NCBI GenBank assembly: GCA_964385175.1
Contig: CAYLNL010000011.1
Span: 1 to 64,000, forward strand
Length of the DNA: 64,000 nt
Direction: 5' to 3'
Source: CAYLNL01 sp964385175
Lineage (GTDB): Bacteria; Bacteroidota; Bacteroidia; Flavobacteriales; Flavobacteriaceae
Below the pieces are notes generated by a model, which made no database searches, was not told where the DNA came from, and saw only the letters and a program-made list of their open reading frames with translations. Positions 17,686 to 27,014 of the stretch are shown in pieces (positions within the stretch are counted from its first letter, which is position 1; every line of letters begins with the position of its first letter). A program made the translations under genes and the position numbers.

Positions 17686-18200
17686 GACAGAGACTTAAGT
17701 TACCCAGAATTATAAAGATTGAGAAAATAGATGGATTTAAAATCCACTGCATGTTCAATAATGGAGAGAGTAGATTATTGGACTTCAAAAAAATATTCAA
17801 TGATTGGAATGTTTCAGAAAAGGACGCGGAATACAAACTGCTTGATTTAAAAGAGTTTAAAAAGGTAGAATTGAGGAATTTTACGTTATCATGGCCAAAT
17901 ATCGGAATTGAGATAAAACATAATAACGGTCAGATTGACAAACATCCATATGAAGTTGGTCCTGATGTATTATTTCAATTAAGTCAACAAATTGATGCCG
18001 ATGAAACAAAACTTGGATATATAATTAAATCAGCAAGACTAAAAGCTGGCTTGACTCAAGAGCAACTTGCAGTGAGAAGTGGAACTACCCGATTTTATAT
18101 TTCCCGTATTGAGAATAACAAGGCTGATATTGAGATGTCTACTTTCAGGAAAATAATCGAGGCTGGATTAGGAAAACATTTAAAATTAATAGTTGAATAA
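17682..18200 (+). CDS. DUF2442 - XRE helix-turn-helix fusion protein
   Basis: 172 residues. Residues 1-85 are DUF2442-like (F-x-I-x-x-x-F-x-x-G-E-S-R-x-L-D-F pattern). Residues about 108-165 are an XRE-type HTH (LKAGLTQEQLAVRSGTTRFY). It overlaps the DUF4160 gene by 4 nt, so they are coupled. The HTH part probably binds the 26-bp palindrome at 17425-17450 and represses the operon. The DUF2442 and HTH proteins are often separate, so the fusion is a useful feature. Its stop is 8 bp before the R''-like GCATGCTAAC. Confidence 0.85.
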   Translation: MRQRLKLPRIIKIEKIDGFKIHCMFNNGESRLLDFKKIFNDWNVSEKDAEYKLLDLKEFKKVELRNFTLSWPNIGIEIKHNNGQIDKHPYEVGPDVLFQLSQQIDADETKLGYIIKSARLKAGLTQEQLAVRSGTTRFYISRIENNKADIEMSTFRKIIEAGLGKHLKLIVE

Positions 18201-18205
18201 TTTAC

Positions 18206-18236
18206 GCATGCTAACAAAGCGTAGCATTAATAAGGG
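18206..18236 (+). other. Truncated attC-like site, cassette B
   Basis: GCATGCTAAC (18206-18215) is 9/10 the reverse complement of the cassette start GTTAACATGC (17367-17376). The distal arm and R' end are missing, replaced by GC-rich repeat core from about 18237. So the site is cut by the repeat. Confidence 0.55.
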
Positions 18237-18303
18237 GTTCAGAAGTTTTTTGAGCGATGTGCCTGAACGCTCGCACACGCCTACGGGTGCTCGCGCGCAG
18301 GGG
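18237..18303. repeat. GC-rich repeat fragment F3
   Basis: Core-like GC-rich sequence (ctcgcacacgcctacgggtgctcgcgcgc) of the hairpin repeat family. It directly abuts the truncated attC-like site of cassette B and the 3' end of the permease gene. Confidence 0.5.
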
Positions 18304-18314
18304 ACAACTTTTTA

Positions 18315-19742
18315 TCATTTCTTAGCTTTTCTAAAATAAAAGTAAAAGGGAATGCCGGTTACCACCAACAACAGTCCCAGCAGGGAGTTTATTACGGGTG
18401 TGCGCTCGGCTGCGTAATTTTGAATATCGTTAATGAGGGTAAACACCACAAAAAAGAGGGTAAACAGCACAAACACAGCCGGCACCACCGGGTAGCCCCA
18501 TACCTTGTACGGTCGCGGGGCATGGGGCATTTTGAAGCGCAGCACAAAAACGCCTAAGGCGCTGAGACCGTAAAAGAGCCAGCTTACAAAGATGAGCATA
18601 TCGGTGAGCATGTCAAAAGAGCCGCTTAGCACCAAAAGGGACGACCAGGCGCTGTGCAGCAAAATAGCGTTTGCCGGGGTTTTGTAGGTAGGGTGTATAA
18701 AAGATGTCCATCTGAAAAAACGTTTTTCCTTTGCCATGGCAAAACTTACCCGGGCGGTAGAAAGAATATTGCCGTTGGCAGCGCCCACAACAGAAATGAT
18801 GACTAACAGGCTGATGAGCGCTCCGCCCACGGCACCAAGGGCTACCTGGGCGGCGTCTGAGGCAATAAAAGAGGAGTGCGCCATGGCTTCTACCGGCTTT
18901 ACATACAGGAAACTCAGCGTAACGAGGGTGTAAATAACGGTGCAGACAATAATGCCGATGAGCAGGCTTTTGGGGATGGTTTTTTGAGGGTTTTGGATTT
19001 CTCCCGCTACAAAAGTGCTGTTGTTCCAGCCATCGTAGCTCCAGAAAGCGCCCGAGAGCGCCGCTACCAGGGCAAGGGTGAACGCCCAGCCCTGGGGAAC
19101 CACCCCGTGAGCGCTAAAATTGGATGGGTTGCCGGAGCCGGAAAAGAAAATTCCAAAAACAACCAGCAAGATGGCGCCCACTTTTACGCCGGTAAAAACC
19201 ACCTGCAGCAAACCCCCGCTCTGGGTACTGCGGTAGTTTATGTAGGTAAAAAGGGCGATGAGCAAGATGGTGAGTGTTTTTACGCCTATGTTTTCTAAGG
19301 GGTAGAGCTTGCCGATAAAGGGAATGTTTGCATAAAAATGTTGTTCTATCGCTACCGGCAGCCGCGGCAGTTGCACAAAGTATTCGGTGTAGATGCCCGC
19401 CACGTAGGCTATGGAGGCTACGCCGGCGGTGTTGATGACGGTAAAGGCAGCCCAACCATAGAGAAAGGCTACAAAATCGCCGTACATTTTTTTAAAGAAT
19501 ACATATTGGCCGCCGGTTACGGGCATCATGGCGGCTACCTCGGCGTTGCTAAGGGCGCCAAAGAGGGTAACTAAACCCGCGAGCACCCAAACGGCTATGA
19601 GGAGCTGGGGCGAGCCTAACTGGGAGGCCATGAGGGCGGGTTTCAGGAAAATGCCAGAGCCTATAATGCTTCCTATTACGATGGAAACGGTTGCCCAAAG
19701 GCCGAGTACGCGTTGGAGTTCCGGGGGTTTTGATTGGGTCAT
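18315..19742 (-). CDS. APC-family amino acid permease
   Basis: 475 residues with about 12 transmembrane segments. The N-terminal substrate-binding helix has GSIIGSGIF, typical of the amino acid-polyamine-organocation superfamily, and the FWSYDGWNNSTFVAGE motif resembles the L-type (LAT) amino acid transporter group. It is an inner membrane protein for amino acid uptake or exchange. It lies 9 bp after the Rieske oxygenase gene on the same strand, so the two probably form an operon; a link between substrate import and oxidation is possible but not shown. Confidence 0.9.
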   Translation of the reverse strand: MTQSKPPELQRVLGLWATVSIVIGSIIGSGIFLKPALMASQLGSPQLLIAVWVLAGLVTLFGALSNAEVAAMMPVTGGQYVFFKKMYGDFVAFLYGWAAFTVINTAGVASIAYVAGIYTEYFVQLPRLPVAIEQHFYANIPFIGKLYPLENIGVKTLTILLIALFTYINYRSTQSGGLLQVVFTGVKVGAILLVVFGIFFSGSGNPSNFSAHGVVPQGWAFTLALVAALSGAFWSYDGWNNSTFVAGEIQNPQKTIPKSLLIGIIVCTVIYTLVTLSFLYVKPVEAMAHSSFIASDAAQVALGAVGGALISLLVIISVVGAANGNILSTARVSFAMAKEKRFFRWTSFIHPTYKTPANAILLHSAWSSLLVLSGSFDMLTDMLIFVSWLFYGLSALGVFVLRFKMPHAPRPYKVWGYPVVPAVFVLFTLFFVVFTLINDIQNYAAERTPVINSLLGLLLVVTGIPFYFYFRKAKK

Positions 19743-19751
19743 AGGGAAAGA

Positions 19752-20828
19752 TTAGGAGAGAAATTGAGCCAGCAGGCGGTGAAAGTGATGGGTGCCCTGT
19801 TCCCGGGTTACGGAATACCGGCCGTGTTTGTAAAAACGGGAGCGGATGCCTTTTTGCACTTGTTGCACAATTTCTTCATCTTCCATTTCTACGCGGTCTA
19901 AACCGGCGCCGGCGCCTTGTTGCAGCTTGCTTTCGTCCCACACGTAGGTTAAAAAGGAGATGCGGGTTTGGGCAATGCCTACAGGTTTTACAATATTGAT
20001 GGATAGTCCCCAGGGGTAAAAATTGAACATGAGGTTGGGAAATACCCAAAAGTAGTAGGCGGCTACCTTTTTACCGTAATCGGGAGCAGCGGGCGGCAGG
20101 TTGAAAGCCGCTTCGCCTTCTTTGGCTAAGCCTATTTGCAGGTTGCTGTACAGGAATAGTTCGGTGGTGTAGCTGCCGTAATCCACCACCGCATTAAGGG
20201 TTTGGTGCACAAAGGGAATGTGGAAGCCTTCTAAGTAGTTTTCGCAGTAGAGGGCCCAGTGAGCCTGTACGCAATAGTCTTTTGAGAGGTCGGGTCTAAA
20301 GCGGAATTCGGGCAGTGGCAGCCAGGCTATGCGTTGCTGTATGTCCTGGAAAAAGGCCTGGGGTGGCAGGATGGGGTTGAGGGCTGTGAAGAGCCATTTC
20401 CCAAGAGTATGGATTTCTAATTTGGCCAGGTTGTCGCATTGGGAAGGGAAGTTTTCTACTTCCTTAAATTCGGGCATACTCACAAAACCGCCTTTCAGGT
20501 TAAACCGCCTGCCATGGTAACGGCAAACCAATTCGCGGCACTTGCGGGGCTGCTCTAAGAGGATGTTTCCCCGGTGGGTGCAGACGTTGGAGAGGCAATG
20601 GAAGGTATTTTCGGCATCGCGGGTGAGCAGGAGCGACTCATCCAAATAGTTTTCCAATAGGGTAACAGGCGCCGCCCAGCCAGGGGCTACGGTATCGGTA
20701 TCGCCCAGGAACTGCCAGCTACGGGCGAAAATGGCTTCTTTGGTTTGTTCAAAATACCGGCTGTCTAAATAAAAGTCTGTGGGGAGGGTGCTGGCTTTTG
20801 CAATATCGGGATGGATGTGGAAGCTCAT
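19752..20828 (-). CDS. Rieske oxygenase alpha subunit (ring-hydroxylating type)
   Basis: 358 residues. The Rieske [2Fe-2S] site is visible as CTHRGN and, after about 17 residues, CRYHGRRF. The catalytic mononuclear iron motif ENYLEGFHIPFVH supplies two histidines. The family includes choline monooxygenase-like and aromatic-ring-hydroxylating enzymes. Substrate unknown. It is followed by the permease gene 9 bp later. A good promoter is upstream (20891-20922). No reductase or ferredoxin gene is adjacent. Confidence 0.88.
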   Translation of the reverse strand: MSFHIHPDIAKASTLPTDFYLDSRYFEQTKEAIFARSWQFLGDTDTVAPGWAAPVTLLENYLDESLLLTRDAENTFHCLSNVCTHRGNILLEQPRKCRELVCRYHGRRFNLKGGFVSMPEFKEVENFPSQCDNLAKLEIHTLGKWLFTALNPILPPQAFFQDIQQRIAWLPLPEFRFRPDLSKDYCVQAHWALYCENYLEGFHIPFVHQTLNAVVDYGSYTTELFLYSNLQIGLAKEGEAAFNLPPAAPDYGKKVAAYYFWVFPNLMFNFYPWGLSINIVKPVGIAQTRISFLTYVWDESKLQQGAGAGLDRVEMEDEEIVQQVQKGIRSRFYKHGRYSVTREQGTHHFHRLLAQFLS

Positions 20829-20890
20829 TTTTCTTTGCTTTTTGGAGACGGGACGTGTATATTGTGTTGAGGCGTTCTGCTATGGCTTCA

Positions 20891-20922
20891 CGAAGGTACA
20901 AAGCGGAAATGAAAGTTCCAAA
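20891..20922 (-). promoter_or_regulatory. Promoter of Rieske oxygenase-permease operon
   Basis: -33 TTTG (20919-20922), 20 bp, -7 TACCTTCG (20891-20898). The same TTTGGAAC...TACCTTCG module recurs at 42649-42680 and 55780-55811, all on the minus strand. Confidence 0.65.
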
Positions 20923-20927
20923 TACCT

Positions 20928-20963
20928 GCTCCCGTGTGTGCACACCTATACGCTTGCGTAACG
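20928..20963. repeat. GC-rich repeat fragment F4
   Basis: A short core-like stretch (ctcccgtgtgtgcacacctatacgcttgcg) like that at 44.95 kb. Only the core is visible. Confidence 0.35.
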
Positions 20964-21046
20964 GTTTTACTAATTAGAATTCATACTCAATTCATTGATG
21001 TATATTCTTCTGCAAAACCATTCCCTATTTAACCAACGCTTAGCAT

Positions 21047-22201
21047 TTAAACTTTAATATAAATCTTCTTCCTATCCAGGTACCAGGCTAAAAACCACAT
21101 AAACCCAATGAAACAAAGGGCATACAGCAACGACCCAATCCTGGGCTCGGATGGAAAAATGGGCTTGCAAAGATGTTCATAAAACCAACTTAGAGGGGTA
21201 TAATAAATGGGTTTCCCCATTTCGTTTACGCCATTGTTAATACGGATTAGCCAAAGCGTTTTTGGAAGCAGGGCACTCATGGCAAAAATGAATAACGCAT
21301 TTTTTCCAAATACATTAAAAAAGCGACTCCACCACCCCCTAATGCCCTTGAATTCTATTATATACATCAACATTGATAAAACTACTATCGCCAGCCCAGT
21401 TGTATAAACAGTGTAGCTGCTGGTCCATATTTTTTTATTGAGGGGGAACACCGTGCCCCAGGATAGCCCGATAAAAACAAGTGCACAGCCTGCCACAAAC
21501 AAACCATTGAGCATCGCCTGTGTTTTCCCTTTTTGAAGGATGTACCTGCCAACCCAGTAGCCCAATACCACTTGTATAATAGCTGCAAAACTACTCATTA
21601 ACCCTTCGGGGTCAAAGGCGATTCCTTCGCCATGATACAAATGTTTTTCTCCCAGCAAAGCCTTGTCTATGGAAGTGCCAAACCATCCGTTTAAAGTAAA
21701 CGGCTCAGTGGGGTTAATGGCATAGCACACTACCCAATAGCCCAGCAAAATGAAAACGCCCGCTACAAAAGAGCCCTTCGCTTTACCATAATATATAAGT
21801 ATGGCTGCAAAAAAATAAGCAATGGCAATGCGTTGCAACACCCCCAATAAGCGAAGGGTTTCAAAAGGCTTGGCGATAAAATGACCCGCTTCATTATATT
21901 TTATGAAGGGAAACCAATTGAGGAATAGCCCGATAGAAAAAATTAGCGCCGTTCGGATTCCTACTTTTCTCCAGAAAGCCGCCTCGCCAGTCGCCTCCAG
22001 TTTAGGCATTACAAATGCGAGCGCATTGCCCACTGCAAACAAAAAGAACGGAAATACCAAATCGGTAAGGGTTACACCATGCCAGGGAGCATGTTGCAGG
22101 GGTGGAAAAATATGGCTCCAGCTACCCGGGTTATTTACCAAAATCATGAAAGCTACAGTGGCTCCGCGGAAAACATCAAGCGAGTAAAAACGGTCTTTCA
22201 T
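21047..22201 (-). CDS. COG4299/DUF5009 acyltransferase-like membrane protein
   Basis: 384 residues with about ten hydrophobic segments. The start SLDVFRGATVAFMILVNNPG is the hallmark of the heparan-alpha-glucosaminide N-acetyltransferase-like family (COG4299). The eukaryotic relative moves acetyl groups to glucosamine across the membrane; bacterial substrates are unknown. It begins 18 bp after the stop of the large SprB-repeat protein, so it may be the last gene of the surface-protein operon. The inner-membrane location is clear, the acyl-acceptor is not. Confidence 0.88.
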   Translation of the reverse strand: MKDRFYSLDVFRGATVAFMILVNNPGSWSHIFPPLQHAPWHGVTLTDLVFPFFLFAVGNALAFVMPKLEATGEAAFWRKVGIRTALIFSIGLFLNWFPFIKYNEAGHFIAKPFETLRLLGVLQRIAIAYFFAAILIYYGKAKGSFVAGVFILLGYWVVCYAINPTEPFTLNGWFGTSIDKALLGEKHLYHGEGIAFDPEGLMSSFAAIIQVVLGYWVGRYILQKGKTQAMLNGLFVAGCALVFIGLSWGTVFPLNKKIWTSSYTVYTTGLAIVVLSMLMYIIEFKGIRGWWSRFFNVFGKNALFIFAMSALLPKTLWLIRINNGVNEMGKPIYYTPLSWFYEHLCKPIFPSEPRIGSLLYALCFIGFMWFLAWYLDRKKIYIKV

Positions 22202-22219
22202 ACGGCGGTTTGACCTGTT

Positions 22220-25200
22220 CTACTCTATAATAATCTTCCGTATCTGGCTTCCGAAAGGTGTTTCCAGCACCACGGCATAAATGCCGGATGCCAAGGGTGC
22301 CAGGTTAAAGGGTATTTCGTAATCCGTTCCTCCGCTGGATGTTACGTCGGTTATAACCGTATTATTTGCCAGACCGAATATTTTCAGGTTCACGGGAGCC
22401 GCTTCCTGCAAGGTTATCCGCACAGAAAATATGCCACTGGATGGGTTTGGAAATACGGTAAAATCCTCTATAAAGGAGAGGTTCGGTTCGCTATCCGTGC
22501 CAAAATCCTGCCCGTCCAGTACCAGTACTCTTTTCAGTTGGGTAGCTTCACAGGCTCCTCGCCGCGTGAGAATGCCTACTTCGTATTCGCCTGGAGTTTG
22601 AAATACCACTTCGGCGTAATCGGTATTTTCGGTAATTACAACTGCCTCATTGGGCAATATCCACTCCACGGAGTCAGGAAGGGGGTCGCTCACATCTACC
22701 AGCACCAGCGATTCGCCCGCAAAGCCCTGGCTGGCTACTAAGAAGGTAGCGTCAATTACATCAGTAGTCCGTTGAACAGTAATGTTATCCTGGGCTTCAC
22801 AACCGTTGCTGTTAGTAACTGTTACACTGTAGATGCCGGCATCACTGACGTTAATATCGGACTGATTGCTCACAAACCCATTAGGGCCTGTCCAGCTATA
22901 GGTAGCGCCGGGGTCGGCAATTGCCGCCGAGATATCCAACGTCTGGTCAACACAAAGCGTCCGGTCAGGGCCTACGTTTATGGTCAGCAATTCGGGATTT
23001 AGCAATTCATATACCCGCACCAGCGGCTCGGGGCCAAAGCCTGTAATAGTTACCGTGTAGGTGCCGGCGCATTGGTTGGTCAGTATAGTACCGGTATCTC
23101 CTGTATTCCAGGAATAGGTGAGCGGCTCTTCGACCGTGGGAATCAATTCTATGCTACCCTCACAGCTGCCGTAACACAAGGGTAGGGTGAAAATAGGCTC
23201 CACAATATCGGGCTGCATAACGGTGTAGGTTGCGCTGAGTGTACACCCGTTGGCATCGATAATGGTAATCTCATAGTCATCTCCCGGAAGGTTTGTGAGG
23301 TTCGTGGTATTTCCCACAACAGCATTATCTGACAGGCGTACCCATTCCACGGTATGGGGAGCGCTCCCTCCTGAAAAGGCAATGGAAATGCTGCCGTTGG
23401 TTCCCCCGAAAGAGGTTACATTGGTAACAACGGCATTGTCTATGGTAAGCGCAGCAGAAACATGAGCTACTTCTGCCTGTTCCATTGCCACACAGCTGTT
23501 GGCGTCGGTTACGGTAACAGTATAGCTCCCCGCGGTAAGGTCTGCTATGTCTTCTGAGACGGCGCCGTTATTCCAGCTAATAGTATATGGAGGCGTTCCA
23601 CCGAGAATAGAAATGTCAATGGCACCGGTGGCATCACCATAGCAAAGCACATCGGTAATCGCATCTACCTGGATGAGGAGTTGCGGGGGTTGTTGCAATG
23701 TATAAACGGAAGAAACTACCTGGATGCCATTGGCATCGGTAATAGTTACCTGGTAATCGCCTATGCCCAGATCAGAGGCATATTGCAGGGTCTGGCCAAT
23801 GGGGGCAGGCACGCCGGCGGTTACCCGCACCCACTCATACTGGTAGGGGGGGACACCTCCGGCAACGTCGGCAAACAGGGTTCCTGTGGTAGCCCCAAAA
23901 CAGGCAATCGCCACGTCTTCTACCACAGAAACGGTGAGCAGGTCGGGCTCTGTAAGCGTAAATTCCTGCATATAGGTGCAGCCTACATGGCCACCGGAAA
24001 GGGCGTAATTGGCATCGTATATCACCAGGGTATAATGCCCTGGCGCCAGGTTGGCGATGTCTTCGTCTGTGCTGGCAAAACCGTTATCGGCAAACCACTC
24101 ATAGGTATAGGGAGAGGTGGCGCCGCTGACCGTTACAGAAATAGCGCCGTTATCGTACTCAAACGCTGTTATCTCAGATACAAGCGTATTTACCGACCAG
24201 GAAGGAGGTTCGGTAATAGTAGCAGCATCGGTAGCGGTGCAGCCGTTGGCGTCTTGTACTATCAGCGTGTAACTACCGGCCGACAAACCGGGAAACGAGG
24301 CGGCAGCCTGGAAATCAACGCCGTTCACTGAATAGGTATAGGGAGGGGTCCCACCTGAAGGGAAAAATTCAACACTTCCCTGGGTAGTGTCGGGGCAGGT
24401 ATTGTTCGTTTGATTATAGGTGAAAGAAAGAGCCGTCGGTTCTACGAGTTCATAGGAAGTACCAACGGAAATACCATTGTTATCGGTTACAGTTACGTTG
24501 TATTCCCCGGGGGTAAGATTAGAAATAGCCTGGGTGGTTTCTGAAAAACCGGGCTCCCCTGTTTTCGTCCAGAGAAAGTCATACTCATTTCCAGGGGCGG
24601 TAACGCCTCCTGTAGCGTTTACAGTGAGGCTTCCGTTGGTATCGCCATTACACAAAATACCTTGTGTTACCAGTATCTGGGCTATTAGGGGGTCTGGTTC
24701 TGTGAGTTCGTAGTTCTGCATAGCCATACAGCCGTTGGCATCGGTTACGGTTACGGTATAAATGCCTTCCGGCAGACCGGAAATATCCTGGGTTATGGCG
24801 CCGTTACTCCAGGAATAGTTGTAGGGTCCTGTTCCACCAGAGACCGAGATATCAATGGAACCGTCGGAAGCGCCGGCAAAAGTGGGGTTAAACAGCGTGC
24901 TGGAAGCAGGGTTACTTACGGACAGGGCAAGCGCCGGCTCAGTGATTTGAACGGGAGGAAACAGGGAGACCTGACAGCCGTTGGCATCGGTAACGGTGAG
25001 GCTATAGACGCCTGCGGGAACGTTGTTGAGGTCTTGGGTGGTATAAGCGCCGGCGTTCCAGCTATAATTATACGGAGATGTGCCTCCTGACACGGAAACG
25101 TCAATGCTGCCGGTGCTTTGACCGGTACAGCCTATGTTTGTAACGGAATTGAGGCTTACGGACAGGGCTGCCGGTTCATTTACAGGGATAATAGCGGAGT

Positions 25201-25774
25201 TTGCCTGGATACCAGCGCCGTTGTTGTCGGTAACGGTAACCCGGTAATTGCCCGGGTCGAGGCCGTTAACGGTAAAGGGTCCGGCACTATTCAGAACGTC
25301 TCCGGTGAAAACAAAATTTCCCGGGGTTTGCTCCCGGAACAGTTCGTAGTGGTAGCCCGGGTAGCCACCGGAAGCGGTTACGGTAAGGCTGCCGTTGGTG
25401 TCTCCAAAACAGCTGACCCCAGAAACGGAATTGAGGCTGACGAGCAATTGCGGAGGCTGGATTACAGTAAAAGAATCTATGAACTGGCAAGTATTGGCAT
25501 CGGTTACGGTAACTTCATAATCGCCGGCGGGAATGTTGGTAAGGTCCTGGGTAGTTTGCCCGCTGTCCCAGGAATACGTATAGGGCGCCGTTCCCCCGGA
25601 AACGGTAATGTCTATGGAGCCGGTAGCCAGCCCAAAACCGGTAGTGTTGGTTACCGAGCCTGCCACAGTAAGGGGTGCATTGGGTTGAGTGATGGTGAGG
25701 TTGATGACTTTATCTACCTGGGCAAAAGCCGACAGGGAAAGAAACAGGCTGAGAAGGGATAATGCTTTTTTCAT
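22220..25774 (-). CDS. SprB-repeat protein with T9SS sorting domain
   Basis: About 1184 residues from the ATG at 25774, which gives a signal peptide (MKKALSLLSLFLSLSAFAQ). The body is about eleven SprB-type repeats of about 85 residues, each with the G-S-I-D/S-I/V, G-G-T-x-P-Y-x-Y-x-W, and Y-x-V-T-V-T-D-A-N-G-C signature. The C-terminal about 80 residues are a type A T9SS sorting domain (FTVFPNPSSGIFSV and a terminal IRKIIIE), so it is exported and surface-bound by the type IX system. SprB-repeat proteins include gliding adhesins. It is the sixth gene of a minus-strand operon and starts 8 bp after the preceding stop. Confidence 0.9.
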   Translation of the reverse strand: MKKALSLLSLFLSLSAFAQVDKVINLTITQPNAPLTVAGSVTNTTGFGLATGSIDITVSGGTAPYTYSWDSGQTTQDLTNIPAGDYEVTVTDANTCQFIDSFTVIQPPQLLVSLNSVSGVSCFGDTNGSLTVTASGGYPGYHYELFREQTPGNFVFTGDVLNSAGPFTVNGLDPGNYRVTVTDNNGAGIQANSAIIPVNEPAALSVSLNSVTNIGCTGQSTGSIDVSVSGGTSPYNYSWNAGAYTTQDLNNVPAGVYSLTVTDANGCQVSLFPPVQITEPALALSVSNPASSTLFNPTFAGASDGSIDISVSGGTGPYNYSWSNGAITQDISGLPEGIYTVTVTDANGCMAMQNYELTEPDPLIAQILVTQGILCNGDTNGSLTVNATGGVTAPGNEYDFLWTKTGEPGFSETTQAISNLTPGEYNVTVTDNNGISVGTSYELVEPTALSFTYNQTNNTCPDTTQGSVEFFPSGGTPPYTYSVNGVDFQAAASFPGLSAGSYTLIVQDANGCTATDAATITEPPSWSVNTLVSEITAFEYDNGAISVTVSGATSPYTYEWFADNGFASTDEDIANLAPGHYTLVIYDANYALSGGHVGCTYMQEFTLTEPDLLTVSVVEDVAIACFGATTGTLFADVAGGVPPYQYEWVRVTAGVPAPIGQTLQYASDLGIGDYQVTITDANGIQVVSSVYTLQQPPQLLIQVDAITDVLCYGDATGAIDISILGGTPPYTISWNNGAVSEDIADLTAGSYTVTVTDANSCVAMEQAEVAHVSAALTIDNAVVTNVTSFGGTNGSISIAFSGGSAPHTVEWVRLSDNAVVGNTTNLTNLPGDDYEITIIDANGCTLSATYTVMQPDIVEPIFTLPLCYGSCEGSIELIPTVEEPLTYSWNTGDTGTILTNQCAGTYTVTITGFGPEPLVRVYELLNPELLTINVGPDRTLCVDQTLDISAAIADPGATYSWTGPNGFVSNQSDINVSDAGIYSVTVTNSNGCEAQDNITVQRTTDVIDATFLVASQGFAGESLVLVDVSDPLPDSVEWILPNEAVVITENTDYAEVVFQTPGEYEVGILTRRGACEATQLKRVLVLDGQDFGTDSEPNLSFIEDFTVFPNPSSGIFSVRITLQEAAPVNLKIFGLANNTVITDVTSSGGTDYEIPFNLAPLASGIYAVVLETPFGSQIRKIIIE

Positions 25775-25782
25775 AGTTTTAT

Positions 25783-27009
25783 TCAATTTTGTTCGGTGCA
25801 TCCGTTGGCATCACGTACCCGTAGCTGGTAGTCGCCCGGGGAAAGACCGGTTAGTATATGTTCATTCGGGCTGGCAAAATTGTTCCAAGAGCCGTTGCCG
25901 TTTAGTTCGTATTGATAATTTCCCGCACCCCCGCTTGCGGTAATATCAATACTACCTGTATTTTCTCCAAAACAGTTAATATTCGTCCGGAACGCATCAA
26001 AGGTTACGGCGGATGGGGCGGTGATGGTAAATTCTGTATAGTCAGAAAAATTCAGCCCCGTTATTCCGTATGCAAAATAATAGTTGCCAGGAGCTAAGGT
26101 TTCCGTCCAGTTTAGGGTATTAGCTCCATCTAAGGGTAAGCCCGTATCGCCCAGGAACACGCCACCAGCGCCAATGGCCCCGAGGTATAAATTCACATCC
26201 AGGGTTTGCCCCACGTCCAGCGGTCTGTCAAACTGGGCGGTGAAACTCCCGTCATCATTATAAGAACAGCTTGGCGCAACAGGCGTGAGGGATGTGAGCA
26301 AGGGGCCGCAGGTAGAGTAGAACACCGGCAGCGTAGGCGAAAAAGCGCCTTTTCCATAACCGCCAATCCTGAAATAAATAGTTGTCTCTAAATAGTTGGT
26401 ATGATTCGCCCCCAACAACTCTTCCATCGTAAGGGCTACATTTTCCACGTGATTAAAGGCTGCGGGAAAATCAAGCCAGATTGCATTGTTAAATGAATAT
26501 TGCCAGTTGTAGGCTACGCTGGGAAAGCCGGCGGGCAACGCCCCTAATTGCAGTTGTTGCCCCATGCAGAGGTTGCCGGCGCCGCCCAGGCGAACAAGCT
26601 GGTCTATATTGGGTCTTGTTATCGTTGCGGAAACTCCTCCGTCGCAATAAGATAAAAGTAAGGTTTCTCCAGTAATAAGTTGCTCAGCCGTTCTATCGGT
26701 AATCTGGAAAAGTTCGCCTGCAAAAATGGGGCATATTGTGGACCCTCCGAAAACAGCGCATAATACATTTAGCGATAAAGTAAAGCCGCTATAATTCGGA
26801 ATATTATTATACACTAGCTGCCCTGAGCCACCAGCATTAACGCTATACGAGTCAATAGATAAACCATCGCCTTGTAATTCCCATTCAAAAGTGCTGCCTG
26901 CCTCACACTCACTAGGGGTTGTGTAAGTTACTTCCATTGTATAGGTTTGCCCGTTCATGTTCCAGTCCACGAAAATTACCAAAATCCAAAAAGAGAGCGT
27001 TTTCATCAT
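25783..27009 (-). CDS. Exported SprB-repeat paralogue 1
   Basis: About 409 residues; the ATG at 27009 gives the signal peptide, 5 bp after the stop of the preceding gene. The N-terminal 290 residues are a beta-rich, cysteine-containing exported region; the C-terminal about 60 residues are a single SprB repeat ending RVRDANGCTEQN. No T9SS sorting domain follows, so the protein stops exactly at the repeat end. It is one of three tandem paralogues. The segment 26024-26380 is identical to 28470-28826 of paralogue 3, indicating recent duplication or gene conversion. Confidence 0.82.
   Translation of the reverse strand: MMKTLSFWILVIFVDWNMNGQTYTMEVTYTTPSECEAGSTFEWELQGDGLSIDSYSVNAGGSGQLVYNNIPNYSGFTLSLNVLCAVFGGSTICPIFAGELFQITDRTAEQLITGETLLLSYCDGGVSATITRPNIDQLVRLGGAGNLCMGQQLQLGALPAGFPSVAYNWQYSFNNAIWLDFPAAFNHVENVALTMEELLGANHTNYLETTIYFRIGGYGKGAFSPTLPVFYSTCGPLLTSLTPVAPSCSYNDDGSFTAQFDRPLDVGQTLDVNLYLGAIGAGGVFLGDTGLPLDGANTLNWTETLAPGNYYFAYGITGLNFSDYTEFTITAPSAVTFDAFRTNINCFGENTGSIDITASGGAGNYQYELNGNGSWNNFASPNEHILTGLSPGDYQLRVRDANGCTEQN
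26024..26380 (-). repeat. 357-bp identical segment, copy 1
   Basis: By eye this segment is base-for-base identical to 28470-28826 (offset 2446 bp), while the sequence on both sides is clearly more diverged. It covers the central part of paralogues 1 and 3. Confidence 0.85.
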
Positions 27010-27014
27010 CCTAT

